Origin: Halioxenophilus aromaticivorans
GTDB lineage: Bacteria; Pseudomonadota; Gammaproteobacteria; Pseudomonadales; Cellvibrionaceae
DNA: 64,000 bases
Direction: 5' to 3'
Assembly (NCBI RefSeq): GCF_042850945.1
Contig: NZ_AP031496.1
Span: 1,426,001 to 1,490,000, forward strand
Position numbers and translations under genes: made by a program. The notes below the pieces were generated by a model that was given only the letters and a program-made list of their open reading frames with translations, did no database searches and had not been told where the DNA came from. This document shows, piece by piece, positions 35,570-44,578 of this stretch; position 1 is the first letter of the stretch, and every line of letters starts with the position of its first letter.

Positions 35570-36568
35570 ATGGCAGTGACACTACAGAATTCAAAACGCG
35601 AACAACGCAACGATAGCGTGCTAGTCAACCAAGAGATCGAAAATGACGTCGAATTTGAAGCCGATGCTGAAGAGTCTTCCAGTGATGTCGAAGTCGATAT
35701 GTCGACTTACAGCGAAGCGGAAGACGTTGGTAAAAACCTAGACGCCACCCAGCTGTACTTAAATGAAATCGGCTTTTCGCCACTGCTGTCTGCCGAAGAA
35801 GAAGTCTACTTCGCTCGCAAAGCCTTAAAGGGTTGCGAAGCCTCCCGTAAGCGCATGATTGAAAGCAACCTGCGTTTGGTGGTTAAAATTTCCCGCCGCT
35901 ACGTTAACCGTGGCTTGGCACTGCTAGATCTTATTGAAGAAGGCAACCTCGGCCTGATTCGCGCGGTAGAAAAGTTCGACCCAGAGCGCGGCTTCCGCTT
36001 CTCTACCTACGCCACTTGGTGGATTCGTCAAACCATCGAGCGCGCCATCATGAACCAAACGCGCACCATCCGTTTGCCCATTCATGTGGTTAAAGAATTA
36101 AACGTATACCTGCGTGCAGCTCGCGAGCTTTCACAAAAGCTAGACCACGAGCCAACCGCAGAAGAAATTGCCAAGCTGTTGGATAAACCCGTAGAAGACG
36201 TTGAGCGCATGCTAAAACTCAACGAGCGCGTTACTTCCATGGACGTGCCCATCGGCAACAGCTCAGAAAAAACCCTGTCCGACACAGTGCCAGATCAAAA
36301 TATGTCTGATCCATCGGCCCTGTTACAAGACAGCGACCTGTGCCACAGCATCGACAACTGGCTGGGCGAGTTAACCGAAAAACAACGCGAAGTCATCGCC
36401 CGCCGCTTTGGTCTGCGCGGCTTCGAGATGAGCACCCTGGAAGAAGTTGGCCGCGAGATTGGCCTCACCCGCGAGCGTGTTCGCCAAATTCAAGTTGAAG
36501 CCCTTAAGCGCCTGCGCGATATTTTAGAATCCCAAGGTCTCGATGGCAGCAGCCTTTTCGGTGCCTAA
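35570..36568 (+). CDS. rpoS: RNA polymerase sigma factor RpoS
   Basis: 332 residues from the ATG at 35570, preceded by a purine-rich CTAGGA; in-frame starts at 35486 (GTG) and 35510 give longer versions. Stationary-phase and stress sigma factor. Region 1.2 DATQLYLNEIGFSPLL, region 2 RMIESNLRLVVKISRRYVNRGL and RGFRFSTYATWWIRQTIERAI, region 3, and region 4.2 LEEVGREIGLTRERVRQIQVEAL are all present. A strong terminator follows. Confidence 0.96.
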   Translation: MAVTLQNSKREQRNDSVLVNQEIENDVEFEADAEESSSDVEVDMSTYSEAEDVGKNLDATQLYLNEIGFSPLLSAEEEVYFARKALKGCEASRKRMIESNLRLVVKISRRYVNRGLALLDLIEEGNLGLIRAVEKFDPERGFRFSTYATWWIRQTIERAIMNQTRTIRLPIHVVKELNVYLRAARELSQKLDHEPTAEEIAKLLDKPVEDVERMLKLNERVTSMDVPIGNSSEKTLSDTVPDQNMSDPSALLQDSDLCHSIDNWLGELTEKQREVIARRFGLRGFEMSTLEEVGREIGLTRERVRQIQVEALKRLRDILESQGLDGSSLFGA

Positions 36569-36602
36569 GTTAGCAGTAGTGTCCTAGTTACATTAGTCCT
36601 TG

Positions 36603-36631
36603 AAACCGCGGCTTAGCCCGCGGTTTTTTTT
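36603..36631 (+). terminator. Terminator of rpoS
   Basis: AAACCGCGG (36603-36611), loop CTTAGC, CCGCGGTTT (36618-36626), then a run of T. Perfect 9-bp stem. Confidence 0.93.
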
Positions 36632-37059
36632 GCCTTGCAGAAACGGCAGCGCCTACCGTAAAGGTGAGATCTTCGCACCCAGTGTGCTATTCCCGATCTC
36701 TTATCCTAATTTTCCTATCCCCAAACTGCCAGCCCCAATCCTTTATCCCTGGTCTCCTAGCTCAACTAGCCACATCTACTTATAGCCCAGGTTCGATTTT
36801 TGCAGCCTGAATAAACAATATCGCACTGGTGGCGGCCGGCCCTGGTTGAGCACTCCGGCCGCTGGTAAGTAGGTTATCAATAGTGATATAGGGCGTTGGC
36901 AGTGCCTGAGTTACAGCTTGGCAATTAGCCAAACAGATGAGACTGATGGGGGCCTAGTAGGTGACTAAAGTGCTACTAATTGCGCCTGCAAAGCCCCTGT
37001 AAATCAAGTGCTCATTGGTTATTATCCGAAATTTATCGTTGTTAAGGGACTAAAGATCC
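36632..37059. other. Intergenic, no gene seen
   Basis: About 430 bases with no convincing frame. It should hold the promoter of the DUF3422 gene; TTGTTAAGGG just before 37060 is a possible ribosome site. Confidence 0.4.
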
Positions 37060-38406
37060 GTGGCCAATAATATTCAATTAGAAAACGCTGCACCGGAAGT
37101 CAAAACGCCAACCGTCTCGCTCAGAGTTCACCCTCTGCGCACCGCGCTCTACGACGAGTTACACAATCGCCCGTCGCCGATTATTGAAGGGGCGTGCCAG
37201 GTCACTCACCTAACGGTGATGTTTGAAGACAACCCCCAAGCAATAACCGCCCATGTGATTGACCTTTGCCGCCGATATAGCGTGCCTTCGCCAGCCGAAG
37301 AAGCCACGTGTTTGTATCAAGATTTTGGTGGCTTTGAACTGCGTTGGGAGCGCCATACGGAGTTTGCCAATTTCACCTTTTTATGCCCGGCTGTTACACC
37401 GTTTTCTGACGACGCCCTCGCGTTTATCCCCAAAGATTGGTTGGATTCTATGCCCGGCAAAATCATGGTGGCGACTAACCTGGTGGTCATCAATGAAGAG
37501 CCAGATAAACCCACCTTGCGACATTGGTTTGAAGGCCAGCGCAAATCCGGCTCTTTAGTTATGGATCAGCAAGCCCAGGTTTGGACGTCGTTTAAATTGC
37601 ACAGCGATGGCTTTGGCAGAATGGTCATCCTCAACAAGGGGCTCACCGCCTATCAAACCGGCCGCTTAGTTCAGCGCCTATGTGAATTAGAAACCTACCG
37701 TTTGATGTCGCTGCTATCGTTGCCCATTGCCCGCAAATTGGTCAGCGACCTGGACCCAATCGTAGACGCCCACACGGCTTTGAATAAAAATATTTCCGAG
37801 ATTGATAAATCGCGAGACGAAAGAGAATTGCTGCAAGCGCTGTCCCATTTGGCGGCAGAAGTGGAGCGTTATCGCTCGGATACTAACTATCGATTTTCCG
37901 CATCCATCGCTTACTACGATTTGGTACAAGATCGCTTAAAGCAGTTGCGAGAAACCACGGTGGATGGCTTACAAAGCCTGCGTGAGTTTTTAGAGCGCCG
38001 GTTAACCCCCGGCATTAAAACCTGTATTTCCGCCCGGGATAGGCTGGAAGATTTATCGCAACGCATTCACCAAACCACCAGCCTATTGCGAACCCGGGTG
38101 GATTTGTCCATTCAAGAGCAAAACCAACGGGTGTTATCCACCATGAACCGCCGTGGCAAATTGCAATTACGCTTGCAACAAACCGTAGAAGGTTTATCGG
38201 TTGTGGTACTCGGTTATTACATACTGGGGTTATTGGGCGTAGCGTTAGATGGCATTAAAGCCTATGGAATTTCCATTAATACTTCTTTGGTAAAAGCCTG
38301 CGCATTACCTGTGGTGCTATTGTTGGTGTACGCCAGTTTGCATTTTGTTAAAGGGAAAATACATTCCAGTGAATCCAAAAAAGAGCCCGATGATTCAGAT
38401 CTCTAA
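37060..38406 (+). CDS. DUF3422 membrane-anchored protein
   Basis: 448 residues, GTG start. The N-terminal half starts with the family signature HPLRTALYDELHNRPSP; then RWERHTEFANFTF and a long, partly coiled-coil region with FEGQRKSGS. The C-terminus has two hydrophobic segments (VEGLSVVVLGYYILGLLGVAL and ACALPVVLLLVYASLHFV), so it is anchored in the inner membrane with most of the protein in the cytoplasm. Function unknown for the family. Confidence 0.85.
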   Translation: MANNIQLENAAPEVKTPTVSLRVHPLRTALYDELHNRPSPIIEGACQVTHLTVMFEDNPQAITAHVIDLCRRYSVPSPAEEATCLYQDFGGFELRWERHTEFANFTFLCPAVTPFSDDALAFIPKDWLDSMPGKIMVATNLVVINEEPDKPTLRHWFEGQRKSGSLVMDQQAQVWTSFKLHSDGFGRMVILNKGLTAYQTGRLVQRLCELETYRLMSLLSLPIARKLVSDLDPIVDAHTALNKNISEIDKSRDERELLQALSHLAAEVERYRSDTNYRFSASIAYYDLVQDRLKQLRETTVDGLQSLREFLERRLTPGIKTCISARDRLEDLSQRIHQTTSLLRTRVDLSIQEQNQRVLSTMNRRGKLQLRLQQTVEGLSVVVLGYYILGLLGVALDGIKAYGISINTSLVKACALPVVLLLVYASLHFVKGKIHSSESKKEPDDSDL

Positions 38407-38447
38407 CTGGGAACCAGTGGCACTACTCGCACAGCTTGGCAAGCATT

Positions 38448-38475
38448 AAAACCGTGGCAAAGGCCGCGGTTTTTT
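38448..38475 (+). terminator. Terminator of the DUF3422 gene
   Basis: AAAACCGTGGC (38448-38458) pairs with GCCGCGGTTTT (38463-38473) around loop AAAG, with one G-T pair, then T residues. Confidence 0.85.
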
Positions 38476-38549
38476 GCGTTTAAAATCCAGGAATGGGTGA
38501 CGAGTGGATTTTCACAGAGCAGATTTTATTGGATAGTTTGCAGGGATAG

Positions 38550-38610
38550 CTTGTAGGTTTAGCTCGTCGGTTTAGTTTGTAGGTTTAGCTTGTAGGTTTA
38601 GTTTGTATGG
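38550..38610. repeat. Four to five tandem 13-bp units
   Basis: CTTGTAGGTTTAG, CTCGTCGGTTTAG, TTTGTAGGTTTAG and CTTGTAGGTTTAG at 38550, 38563, 38576 and 38589, then a partial TTTGTATGG. They lie between a terminator and trmO; no coding or regulatory role seen. Confidence 0.8.
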
Positions 38611-38789
38611 CCAGTTTTTATGGATAGCAGCTTCACATCTCCGCTCGCTTTTTAAACCGCAAACAAACCGCGTGCTGGTAGCTGGTTTGAAAGTTGTCTC
38701 TCTGCTCGTAGCAGTGTGTATGGTATAACCTCGCTAGCAACTTTAAACTGTAGCGCTTTTGTTACTGTCAAAATCAGACACCGCCAATC

Positions 38790-39512
38790 ATGCCAACCTC
38801 AAGCGAGCATCACACCTTTCAGTTTCAGCCCGTGGCCATCGTACGCTCGGTATTTAAAGAGAAGTTCGCCGTGCCCCGGCAAAGCGGCTTGGCACCCAGT
38901 GCCCAGGCCGTTATCGAATTGCTGCCGCCGTGCAACAGCGCAGATTACGTAGCGGGGCTAGAGCAGGTCAGCCATATTTGGTTGCAGTTTGTGTTTCATC
39001 AACACCTTAACACCCCGGCCCGGGCCAAGGTGCGGCCACCACGGCTGGGCGGTAACCAAAAGTTGGGGGTGTTTGCCACCCGCTCGCCGGTGCGGCCTAA
39101 CCCCATTGGCCTCTCTGTAGTGGCCTTGCAAGGCATAGAGCAGGGCCCAAACGGCGTGCAATTGCGGGTAACCGGAGTAGATTTGGTGGATGGCACGCCG
39201 GTGTTGGATATCAAACCCTACGTGCCTTACGCCGATAGCATTGCCGGTGCAGAGAACCTCGTAGCACCGGCAGAGCCGCCGGCCATGACGGTGGCGTTCT
39301 CCGAGCTTGCCAACACTAAAATTGGCGCAAACGCGGGGCTTAAGAGTTTGCTGCAAGAGGTACTGGCCCAAGACCCGCGGCCAAAATACCAAGCCATCGA
39401 CACCCAGCGGGTATTTGGAGCTCTAATCGATAATTACAACGTAACCTGGCGTTACTGCTTAGATATAGGGCGGGGCGAGTTTATTGAAGTGCTCGATTTA
39501 CAACAGAGGTAA
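38790..39512 (+). CDS. trmO: tRNA t6A37 N6-methyltransferase TrmO (TsaA family)
   Basis: 240 residues. TrmO methylates N6-threonylcarbamoyladenosine 37 in tRNA-Thr(GGU). Motifs are FKEKFAVPRQSGLAPSA, HIWLQFVFHQHLN, KVRPPRLGGNQKLGVFATRSPVRPNPIGLSVV and GVDLVDGTPVLDIKPYVPYAD; the Arg/Asn/Pro loop (RPNPIG) is the family hallmark. Start at 38790 follows CGCCAATC with no strong ribosome site. Confidence 0.93.
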   Translation: MPTSSEHHTFQFQPVAIVRSVFKEKFAVPRQSGLAPSAQAVIELLPPCNSADYVAGLEQVSHIWLQFVFHQHLNTPARAKVRPPRLGGNQKLGVFATRSPVRPNPIGLSVVALQGIEQGPNGVQLRVTGVDLVDGTPVLDIKPYVPYADSIAGAENLVAPAEPPAMTVAFSELANTKIGANAGLKSLLQEVLAQDPRPKYQAIDTQRVFGALIDNYNVTWRYCLDIGRGEFIEVLDLQQR

Positions 39513-39524
39513 AACCGATATACA

Positions 39525-39552
39525 CAAAAAAAGCAGCTTGCGCTGCTTTTGT
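39525..39552. terminator. Bidirectional terminator between trmO and fdxA
   Basis: AAAAGCAGC (39529-39537) pairs with GCTGCTTTT (39542-39550) around a 4-base loop, with A run before and T run after. It serves both convergent genes. Confidence 0.88.
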
Positions 39553-39597
39553 GGCTAGGTTGTCTGGGGCCGTGCTAGAAAACGGCCCAGTTGAACC

Positions 39598-39921
39598 TTA
39601 GCGTTCTAGGTATTGCAGTTTGTTCTCAACGCCATCCCACTCTTCGGCATCGGCGGGGGCGTCTTTTTTCTCGGTAATATTGGGCCATACTTCCGCCAGC
39701 TCGGCGTTAAGCTCAATGTAAACCTCTTGGCCGGCAGGCAGCTCATCTTCAGAGAAGATCGCCTCGGCTGGGCATTCTGGCTCACACAGGGCGCAATCAA
39801 TACACTCGTCTGGGTGAATTACCAGGAAGTTAGGGCCTTCGTAGAAACAATCCACTGGGCATACTTCTACACAGTCGGTATGTTTGCATTTGATACAGTT
39901 GTCGCCAACAACAAAGGTCAT
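39598..39921 (-). CDS. fdxA: 7Fe ferredoxin FdxA
   Basis: 107 residues from the ATG at 39921 (MTFVVGDNCIKCK), the standard FdxA start; the frame is open further upstream but the extra residues are not FdxA-like. Cysteine motifs CIKCKHTDCVEVCPVDCF (3Fe-4S and one 4Fe ligand) and CIDCALCEPECP (4Fe-4S) carry two clusters. It is a small electron carrier. Pairing with mutS is conserved in Pseudomonas-like genomes. Confidence 0.95.
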   Translation of the reverse strand: MTFVVGDNCIKCKHTDCVEVCPVDCFYEGPNFLVIHPDECIDCALCEPECPAEAIFSEDELPAGQEVYIELNAELAEVWPNITEKKDAPADAEEWDGVENKLQYLER

Positions 39922-40010
39922 GCTGTGCTCCGAAAAAACTTGGTTACTCTGCGAGCGGCGCATTTTAGCGCAGCTCAATAAAAATGCACGCGGTTTTTAG
40001 CCCCCCGGGC

Positions 40011-42755
40011 CTACTGCTTGGTTAAGCCTTGCAAAGTATAGAGCAAGTCCAGCGCCTGCCGGGGCGTTACATCGTCCAAATTCAACGCCTGTAACTCGGT
40101 AACGGCTGGGTGCGGCGCGGCCGCAAAAAAATCCGGCTGCATGGGCTGATCGGGTGCCTTAGGAGAGCTTTTAGGTGCCGGTTTGGCCGCTGCTGGGCGG
40201 GAATCAGGGCAGGCTGCAGGGGCCGGTGCGGTTTTTAGTGTAGTCCCCGGTGTAGCTTGCGGCGCAGTGCTAGGAGTATTTTTAGGTTTAGTTGGAGGTG
40301 TAGCCACAGCAGACACATCCGCCACGGGCTGGCCGCTTTCTAGCCGCTCTAAGTGGCCCTGGGCGGCGCTGAGCACGTGTTGCGGTATGCCGGCCAGCTT
40401 GGCCACCTGCAAGCCGTAGCTTTTGCTGGCCGCGCCCAGTTGGATGCGGTGCAAAAACACGATGTCATCGTTGTGCTCGGTGGCATCCAAATGCACGTTG
40501 GCCACGCCGGGCAGCAGCTCCGGCAGCTGGGTAAGCTCAAAATAGTGGGTGGCAAACAGGGTAAAGGCGCGCACCTTCTCGGCCAGGTATTCCGCCGTGG
40601 CCCAGGCTAAAGACAGCCCATCAAAGGTACTGGTACCGCGGCCAATCTCGTCCATCAACACCAAGCTTCTATCGGTTGCATTGTGCAAAATGTTGGCGGT
40701 TTCGGTCATCTCCACCATAAAGGTCGAGCGGCCACCGGCCAGGTCATCCGAGGAGCCAATACGCGTAAAGATGCGGTCTACAATGCCGATTTTGCCGCTT
40801 TCGGCGGGTATGTAGCTGCCAATGTGGGCCAGCAGGGCAATAAGCGCACACTGGCGCATATAGGTACTTTTACCGCCCATGTTGGGGCCGGTTACCACCA
40901 GCATGCGCTGGTTGTTATCCAGGCTTAAATCGTTGGCCACAAAGGGCGTATCGATCACTTCCTCCACCACCAAATGGCGGCCGCCTACCACATCCAAGCC
41001 CGGGGTAGGGGTTAGCTCGGGCCGGCTTAAATTTAGGTTTTGCGCCCGCTCCGCCAGGCACACCAGCACATCCAGCTCGCTGACGGCAGCGGCGGAGGTC
41101 ATCAGGCGGCTTAGGTCTTCGCTAACGCGCTCAATTAACTCTTCGTACAGGGCTTTTTCCCGCGCCAGGGCACGGCTTTTGGCCGAAAGCGCTTTATCTT
41201 CAAACGCTTTTAGCTCAGGCGTTATAAAGCGCTCGGCGTTTTTCAGGGTTTGGCGGCGAATGTAATCCGCCGGTGCACCATCGGATTGGCCCCGGCTGAT
41301 TTCAATGTAATAGCCGTGCACGCGGTTGTAGCCCACCTTTAAGGTGCTGATTTTGGTGCGCTCGCGCTCGCGGGTTTCCAAATCCACCAAAAACTGGCCG
41401 GCGTTGCTGCTTAAATCGCGCAGCTCGTCGAGTTCGCTGTCGTAACCGGCGGCAATCACACCGCCTTCGCGGATCACCACCGGTGGGTTTTCTTCAATGG
41501 CGCGGCTAAGTAAGTCTACCAAATCCGGGAATTCGCTAACTTCCACTGCCAATTGTTTTAGGTGCTCGCTGTCGTGGCTGGCCAAGGCCTGTTGCAGTTC
41601 TGGGTACACCGCTAAAGATCGGCACAGGCGAGACATATCCCGTGGCCGGGCAGAGCGCAAAGCCACTCGGCCCAAAATGCGCTCTAAATCGCCAATGTTT
41701 TTTAACAGCTCGTGCTGCGCTTCGTAGGCGTAGTTATCCAGCAAGCTGGCCACGGCATCTTGCCGGGCGGTAAGCACCGCCAGCTGGCGAATGGGCCGGT
41801 TTAACCAGCGGCGCAGCAAGCGCCCGCCCATGGCCGTGGCGCAGGTGTTTAAAACAGAAAGCAGTGTGTGCTCTTCCGAGCCATTGAGGTTGATATCCAG
41901 CTCTAAATTGCGGCGGGTGGCGCTGTCCATGGCCACGGCTTCGTTGCGGTCTTCCGGGCTTATGGCTTTAATGTGGGGCAGGGCCGTGCGCTGGGTTTCC
42001 TGGGCGTAGGCCAGCAGGCAGCCGGCGGCAGATAACGCCAGGTGCATTTCATGGCAGCCAAAGCCAGATAAATCTTTAGTGCTAAACTGCTGGCACAGCA
42101 GGCGCTCTGCAGTTTCTAAATCAAACTCCCAGGGGGCACGGCGGCGCACACCGCGCTGGTTCTCCGCCAGGGGGCTTGTGGCCGTGCTATCGGCCATTAA
42201 CAACTCTGCCGGGCGCAGGCGCTGAATCTCACTGCCTGCGGCCTCCAGGCCCACCACTTCCAACACCTGGAAACGGCCACTGCCAATATCCAAACTGGCA
42301 ATACCAAAACTGTTATCGTGCTCGTGCACCGCCACCAGTAAATTATCGCGGCTGGAATCCATCAAGGCTTCGTCACTTACCGTGCCGGGGGTAACCACCC
42401 GCACCACCTTGCGCTCCACCGGGCCTTTGCTGGTGGCTGGGTCGCCAATTTGTTCGGCAATGGCTACAGATTCACCCATGCGTACCAGCTTGGCCAAATA
42501 CCCCTCGGCGGCATGGTAAGGCACCCCCGCCATGGGGATAGGCTCGCCAGCGGATTTACCGCGCGCAGTAAGGGTTACATCCAACAGCTCCGCCGCCTTC
42601 TTGGCATCATCAAAAAACAGCTCGTAAAAATCCCCCATACGATAAAACACCAACTCGTACGGATGTTGGGCTTTAATCTTTAAATATTGCTGCATCATGG
42701 GGGGGTGATGCTCAAGCGAGCTGGACGATGAGGGCTTAGCGCTGGGTTTGGCCAT
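40011..42755 (-). CDS. mutS: DNA mismatch repair protein MutS
   Basis: 914 residues from the ATG at 42755 (MAKPSAKPSSS); the longer frame from 42899 gives a Thr/Pro-rich extension I do not accept, and MMQQYLKIK (42698) is the usual core start. The mismatch-binding motif is FYRMGDFYELFF, and the ATPase has TGPNMGGKSTYMRQ, DEIGRGTSTFDGLSLAWA and FATHYFELT. Before the C-terminal tetramer helix there is an unusually Pro/Ala/Thr/Lys-rich linker of about 60 residues. The Dnd island begins right behind its 5' end. Confidence 0.95.
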   Translation of the reverse strand: MAKPSAKPSSSSSLEHHPPMMQQYLKIKAQHPYELVFYRMGDFYELFFDDAKKAAELLDVTLTARGKSAGEPIPMAGVPYHAAEGYLAKLVRMGESVAIAEQIGDPATSKGPVERKVVRVVTPGTVSDEALMDSSRDNLLVAVHEHDNSFGIASLDIGSGRFQVLEVVGLEAAGSEIQRLRPAELLMADSTATSPLAENQRGVRRRAPWEFDLETAERLLCQQFSTKDLSGFGCHEMHLALSAAGCLLAYAQETQRTALPHIKAISPEDRNEAVAMDSATRRNLELDINLNGSEEHTLLSVLNTCATAMGGRLLRRWLNRPIRQLAVLTARQDAVASLLDNYAYEAQHELLKNIGDLERILGRVALRSARPRDMSRLCRSLAVYPELQQALASHDSEHLKQLAVEVSEFPDLVDLLSRAIEENPPVVIREGGVIAAGYDSELDELRDLSSNAGQFLVDLETRERERTKISTLKVGYNRVHGYYIEISRGQSDGAPADYIRRQTLKNAERFITPELKAFEDKALSAKSRALAREKALYEELIERVSEDLSRLMTSAAAVSELDVLVCLAERAQNLNLSRPELTPTPGLDVVGGRHLVVEEVIDTPFVANDLSLDNNQRMLVVTGPNMGGKSTYMRQCALIALLAHIGSYIPAESGKIGIVDRIFTRIGSSDDLAGGRSTFMVEMTETANILHNATDRSLVLMDEIGRGTSTFDGLSLAWATAEYLAEKVRAFTLFATHYFELTQLPELLPGVANVHLDATEHNDDIVFLHRIQLGAASKSYGLQVAKLAGIPQHVLSAAQGHLERLESGQPVADVSAVATPPTKPKNTPSTAPQATPGTTLKTAPAPAACPDSRPAAAKPAPKSSPKAPDQPMQPDFFAAAPHPAVTELQALNLDDVTPRQALDLLYTLQGLTKQ

Positions 42756-43009
42756 GGTTATAAAGTGATCATTCTGGTGACAGTGAAGAGGGCGTGAGTC
42801 TACCGTTTTTGTGGGGGTGGGGGTAGGTGTGTGGGGCATAAGAAGGCTCGAGTTTGTACGGTTCATGGCTCGTTGACTGCCTATCGAAATGCAAGGCAAT
42901 ATAGAATTCAGCCCACTTGGCCTTTCCGCTAAGTTAGTAACACTCTTTAGATGAGATTTGTTACATTAAAATACGAGCAATGCCAATCTGGTTGGCTTAA
43001 AGGATGTAT

Positions 43010-44578
43010 ATGGATTTTCAAGACCTTTTAGGTACCTTAGCTAGGTCCTCTGCACAAGCGGTATCAACGCTCAAAAAATCATCACATGAAGTTGAGAATC
43101 TACGATCCTATTTGTACGTCGAAACAGAAATTGAAAGGCAGTTTGTTAAGGCGCTAGATTCCACACCGTCTTCAGACAGTATTCTGTTTCTTTGCGGCTC
43201 AAGTGGAGATGGGAAATCTGAAATTCTTCGGCGGCACTACGAGAAATATTCAAAACAATATCGCTTCCATCTAGATGCAACACACAGCTTTAAACCAGAT
43301 CAGGATGCAGTACAAGCGCTTAATCAGCTGTTTGATGAACATCAGGAGTCGGAGCGACCGCTGATTGTTGGCATAAACATTGGAATGATGTTCAACTTTC
43401 AAAATGCTGGGGCTGAGCGGCATTCACAGATTAGAGACGCCATTGGACGTTTTATTCAAGGTGAGCGAGACTTTGAATGTTATCATTTTCTGAGTTTTGA
43501 GGACTATCCGAAGTTCAGTCTGGAAGAAGGCAATGTAGGGTCAGAGTTCATTTCTGAGCTCTTCGCGAAGGTGACGGCTAAAAGCAATGAAAATCTTTTA
43601 TACTCCGCTTACCTTGATGATGAAAAAAATCATCACAAGCTGGAATATCACAACTACCGGATATTGCAAGAAGAAAGTGTGCAGAAAATTATAGTAAAAG
43701 AATTGCTTCATGTTCGCTTGAAATACGACCAGTTTTTCTCTGCTCGTGCCATCCTCGATTTTATTCATAACTTGATTGCTGGAGGGTCAAATCTTTATGA
43801 CAACCTATTTTCCTCGGCTTCTGGTGGGTTGGGAGAGAGTTTTTCGAATCTTGACCCTTGTCAGAGGCGTTCTCAGAGGATAGACGAGTTTATTGTTCAG
43901 CGTTCGCTTGATATAGATGATGAGGTTTTTGAAAAATTCAAAGCCGAGTATCAAAGCCGATATGGTGCCGTAGAAATGTCACCTAATTGTTGGATAAGGG
44001 TGTTCTATCTTCTTCGAGATGTTGATTTTGAAAATAATTATCACAAACAGTTTTCGGCAGACTTCGAAATTACTATCTTCGAAGACTATATCAAGATATG
44101 GCAGCTACATCGTCCGCCATTAGACAAGAGGAAACTCAGAAATTTTTACAATAAAACTATAATCGCTAGTTTAGTCAAATATGCAAACCGCCTAGCTCCA
44201 AAAATTGTTGGCGATGGCCTCTATCTTGCGGAACGCAATGGCGTAATAATATCCGCCAAAGTGGATATGGGTATAGATTTTGGATTACTCAAAGAGACGA
44301 ACTCAGATCAGATAAGCAATTTTTTTGCAGCGATAAAAGTTGGAGAAGAGCCTGTAAAAACATTTCCTGTATCGATCTCTTTTCTAGAGCTGACAGAGCG
44401 TATCATGGCAGGCTACAGGCCTAATAGGCATGATAAAAATACGGTTGTTATTCTTGAAGAGGTTGTTGAGGAAATAACCAGGATCGCCTTAAAAAGTGAA
44501 ACTTTATACTTTCATAGAGAAAGTGGCAATTGGTCTCTACTGCTGGAAGATGATGAATTCGTAGCGGAGGCCTGCTAA
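43010..44578 (+). CDS. dptF: DptF, ATPase of phosphorothioation-dependent restriction
   Basis: 522 residues from the ATG at 43010, six bases after AAAGG; ATG 43004 is too close to that site. DptF is one of three proteins that restrict DNA lacking phosphorothioate. A P-loop CGSSGDGKSEILRR lies near residues 62-75. N-terminal MDFQDLLGTLARSSAQAVSTLKKSSHEVENLRSYLY is cut here for reading: the stretch LRSYLYVETEIE leads into the ATPase. It opens the plus-strand dptFGH operon, overlapping dptG by one base (TAATG). Confidence 0.9.
   Translation: MDFQDLLGTLARSSAQAVSTLKKSSHEVENLRSYLYVETEIERQFVKALDSTPSSDSILFLCGSSGDGKSEILRRHYEKYSKQYRFHLDATHSFKPDQDAVQALNQLFDEHQESERPLIVGINIGMMFNFQNAGAERHSQIRDAIGRFIQGERDFECYHFLSFEDYPKFSLEEGNVGSEFISELFAKVTAKSNENLLYSAYLDDEKNHHKLEYHNYRILQEESVQKIIVKELLHVRLKYDQFFSARAILDFIHNLIAGGSNLYDNLFSSASGGLGESFSNLDPCQRRSQRIDEFIVQRSLDIDDEVFEKFKAEYQSRYGAVEMSPNCWIRVFYLLRDVDFENNYHKQFSADFEITIFEDYIKIWQLHRPPLDKRKLRNFYNKTIIASLVKYANRLAPKIVGDGLYLAERNGVIISAKVDMGIDFGLLKETNSDQISNFFAAIKVGEEPVKTFPVSISFLELTERIMAGYRPNRHDKNTVVILEEVVEEITRIALKSETLYFHRESGNWSLLLEDDEFVAEAC

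Noticed and set aside
42756..42899. 48-residue N-terminal extension of MutS
   Set aside because: Thr/Pro-rich and unlike MutS; internal starts fit the family.
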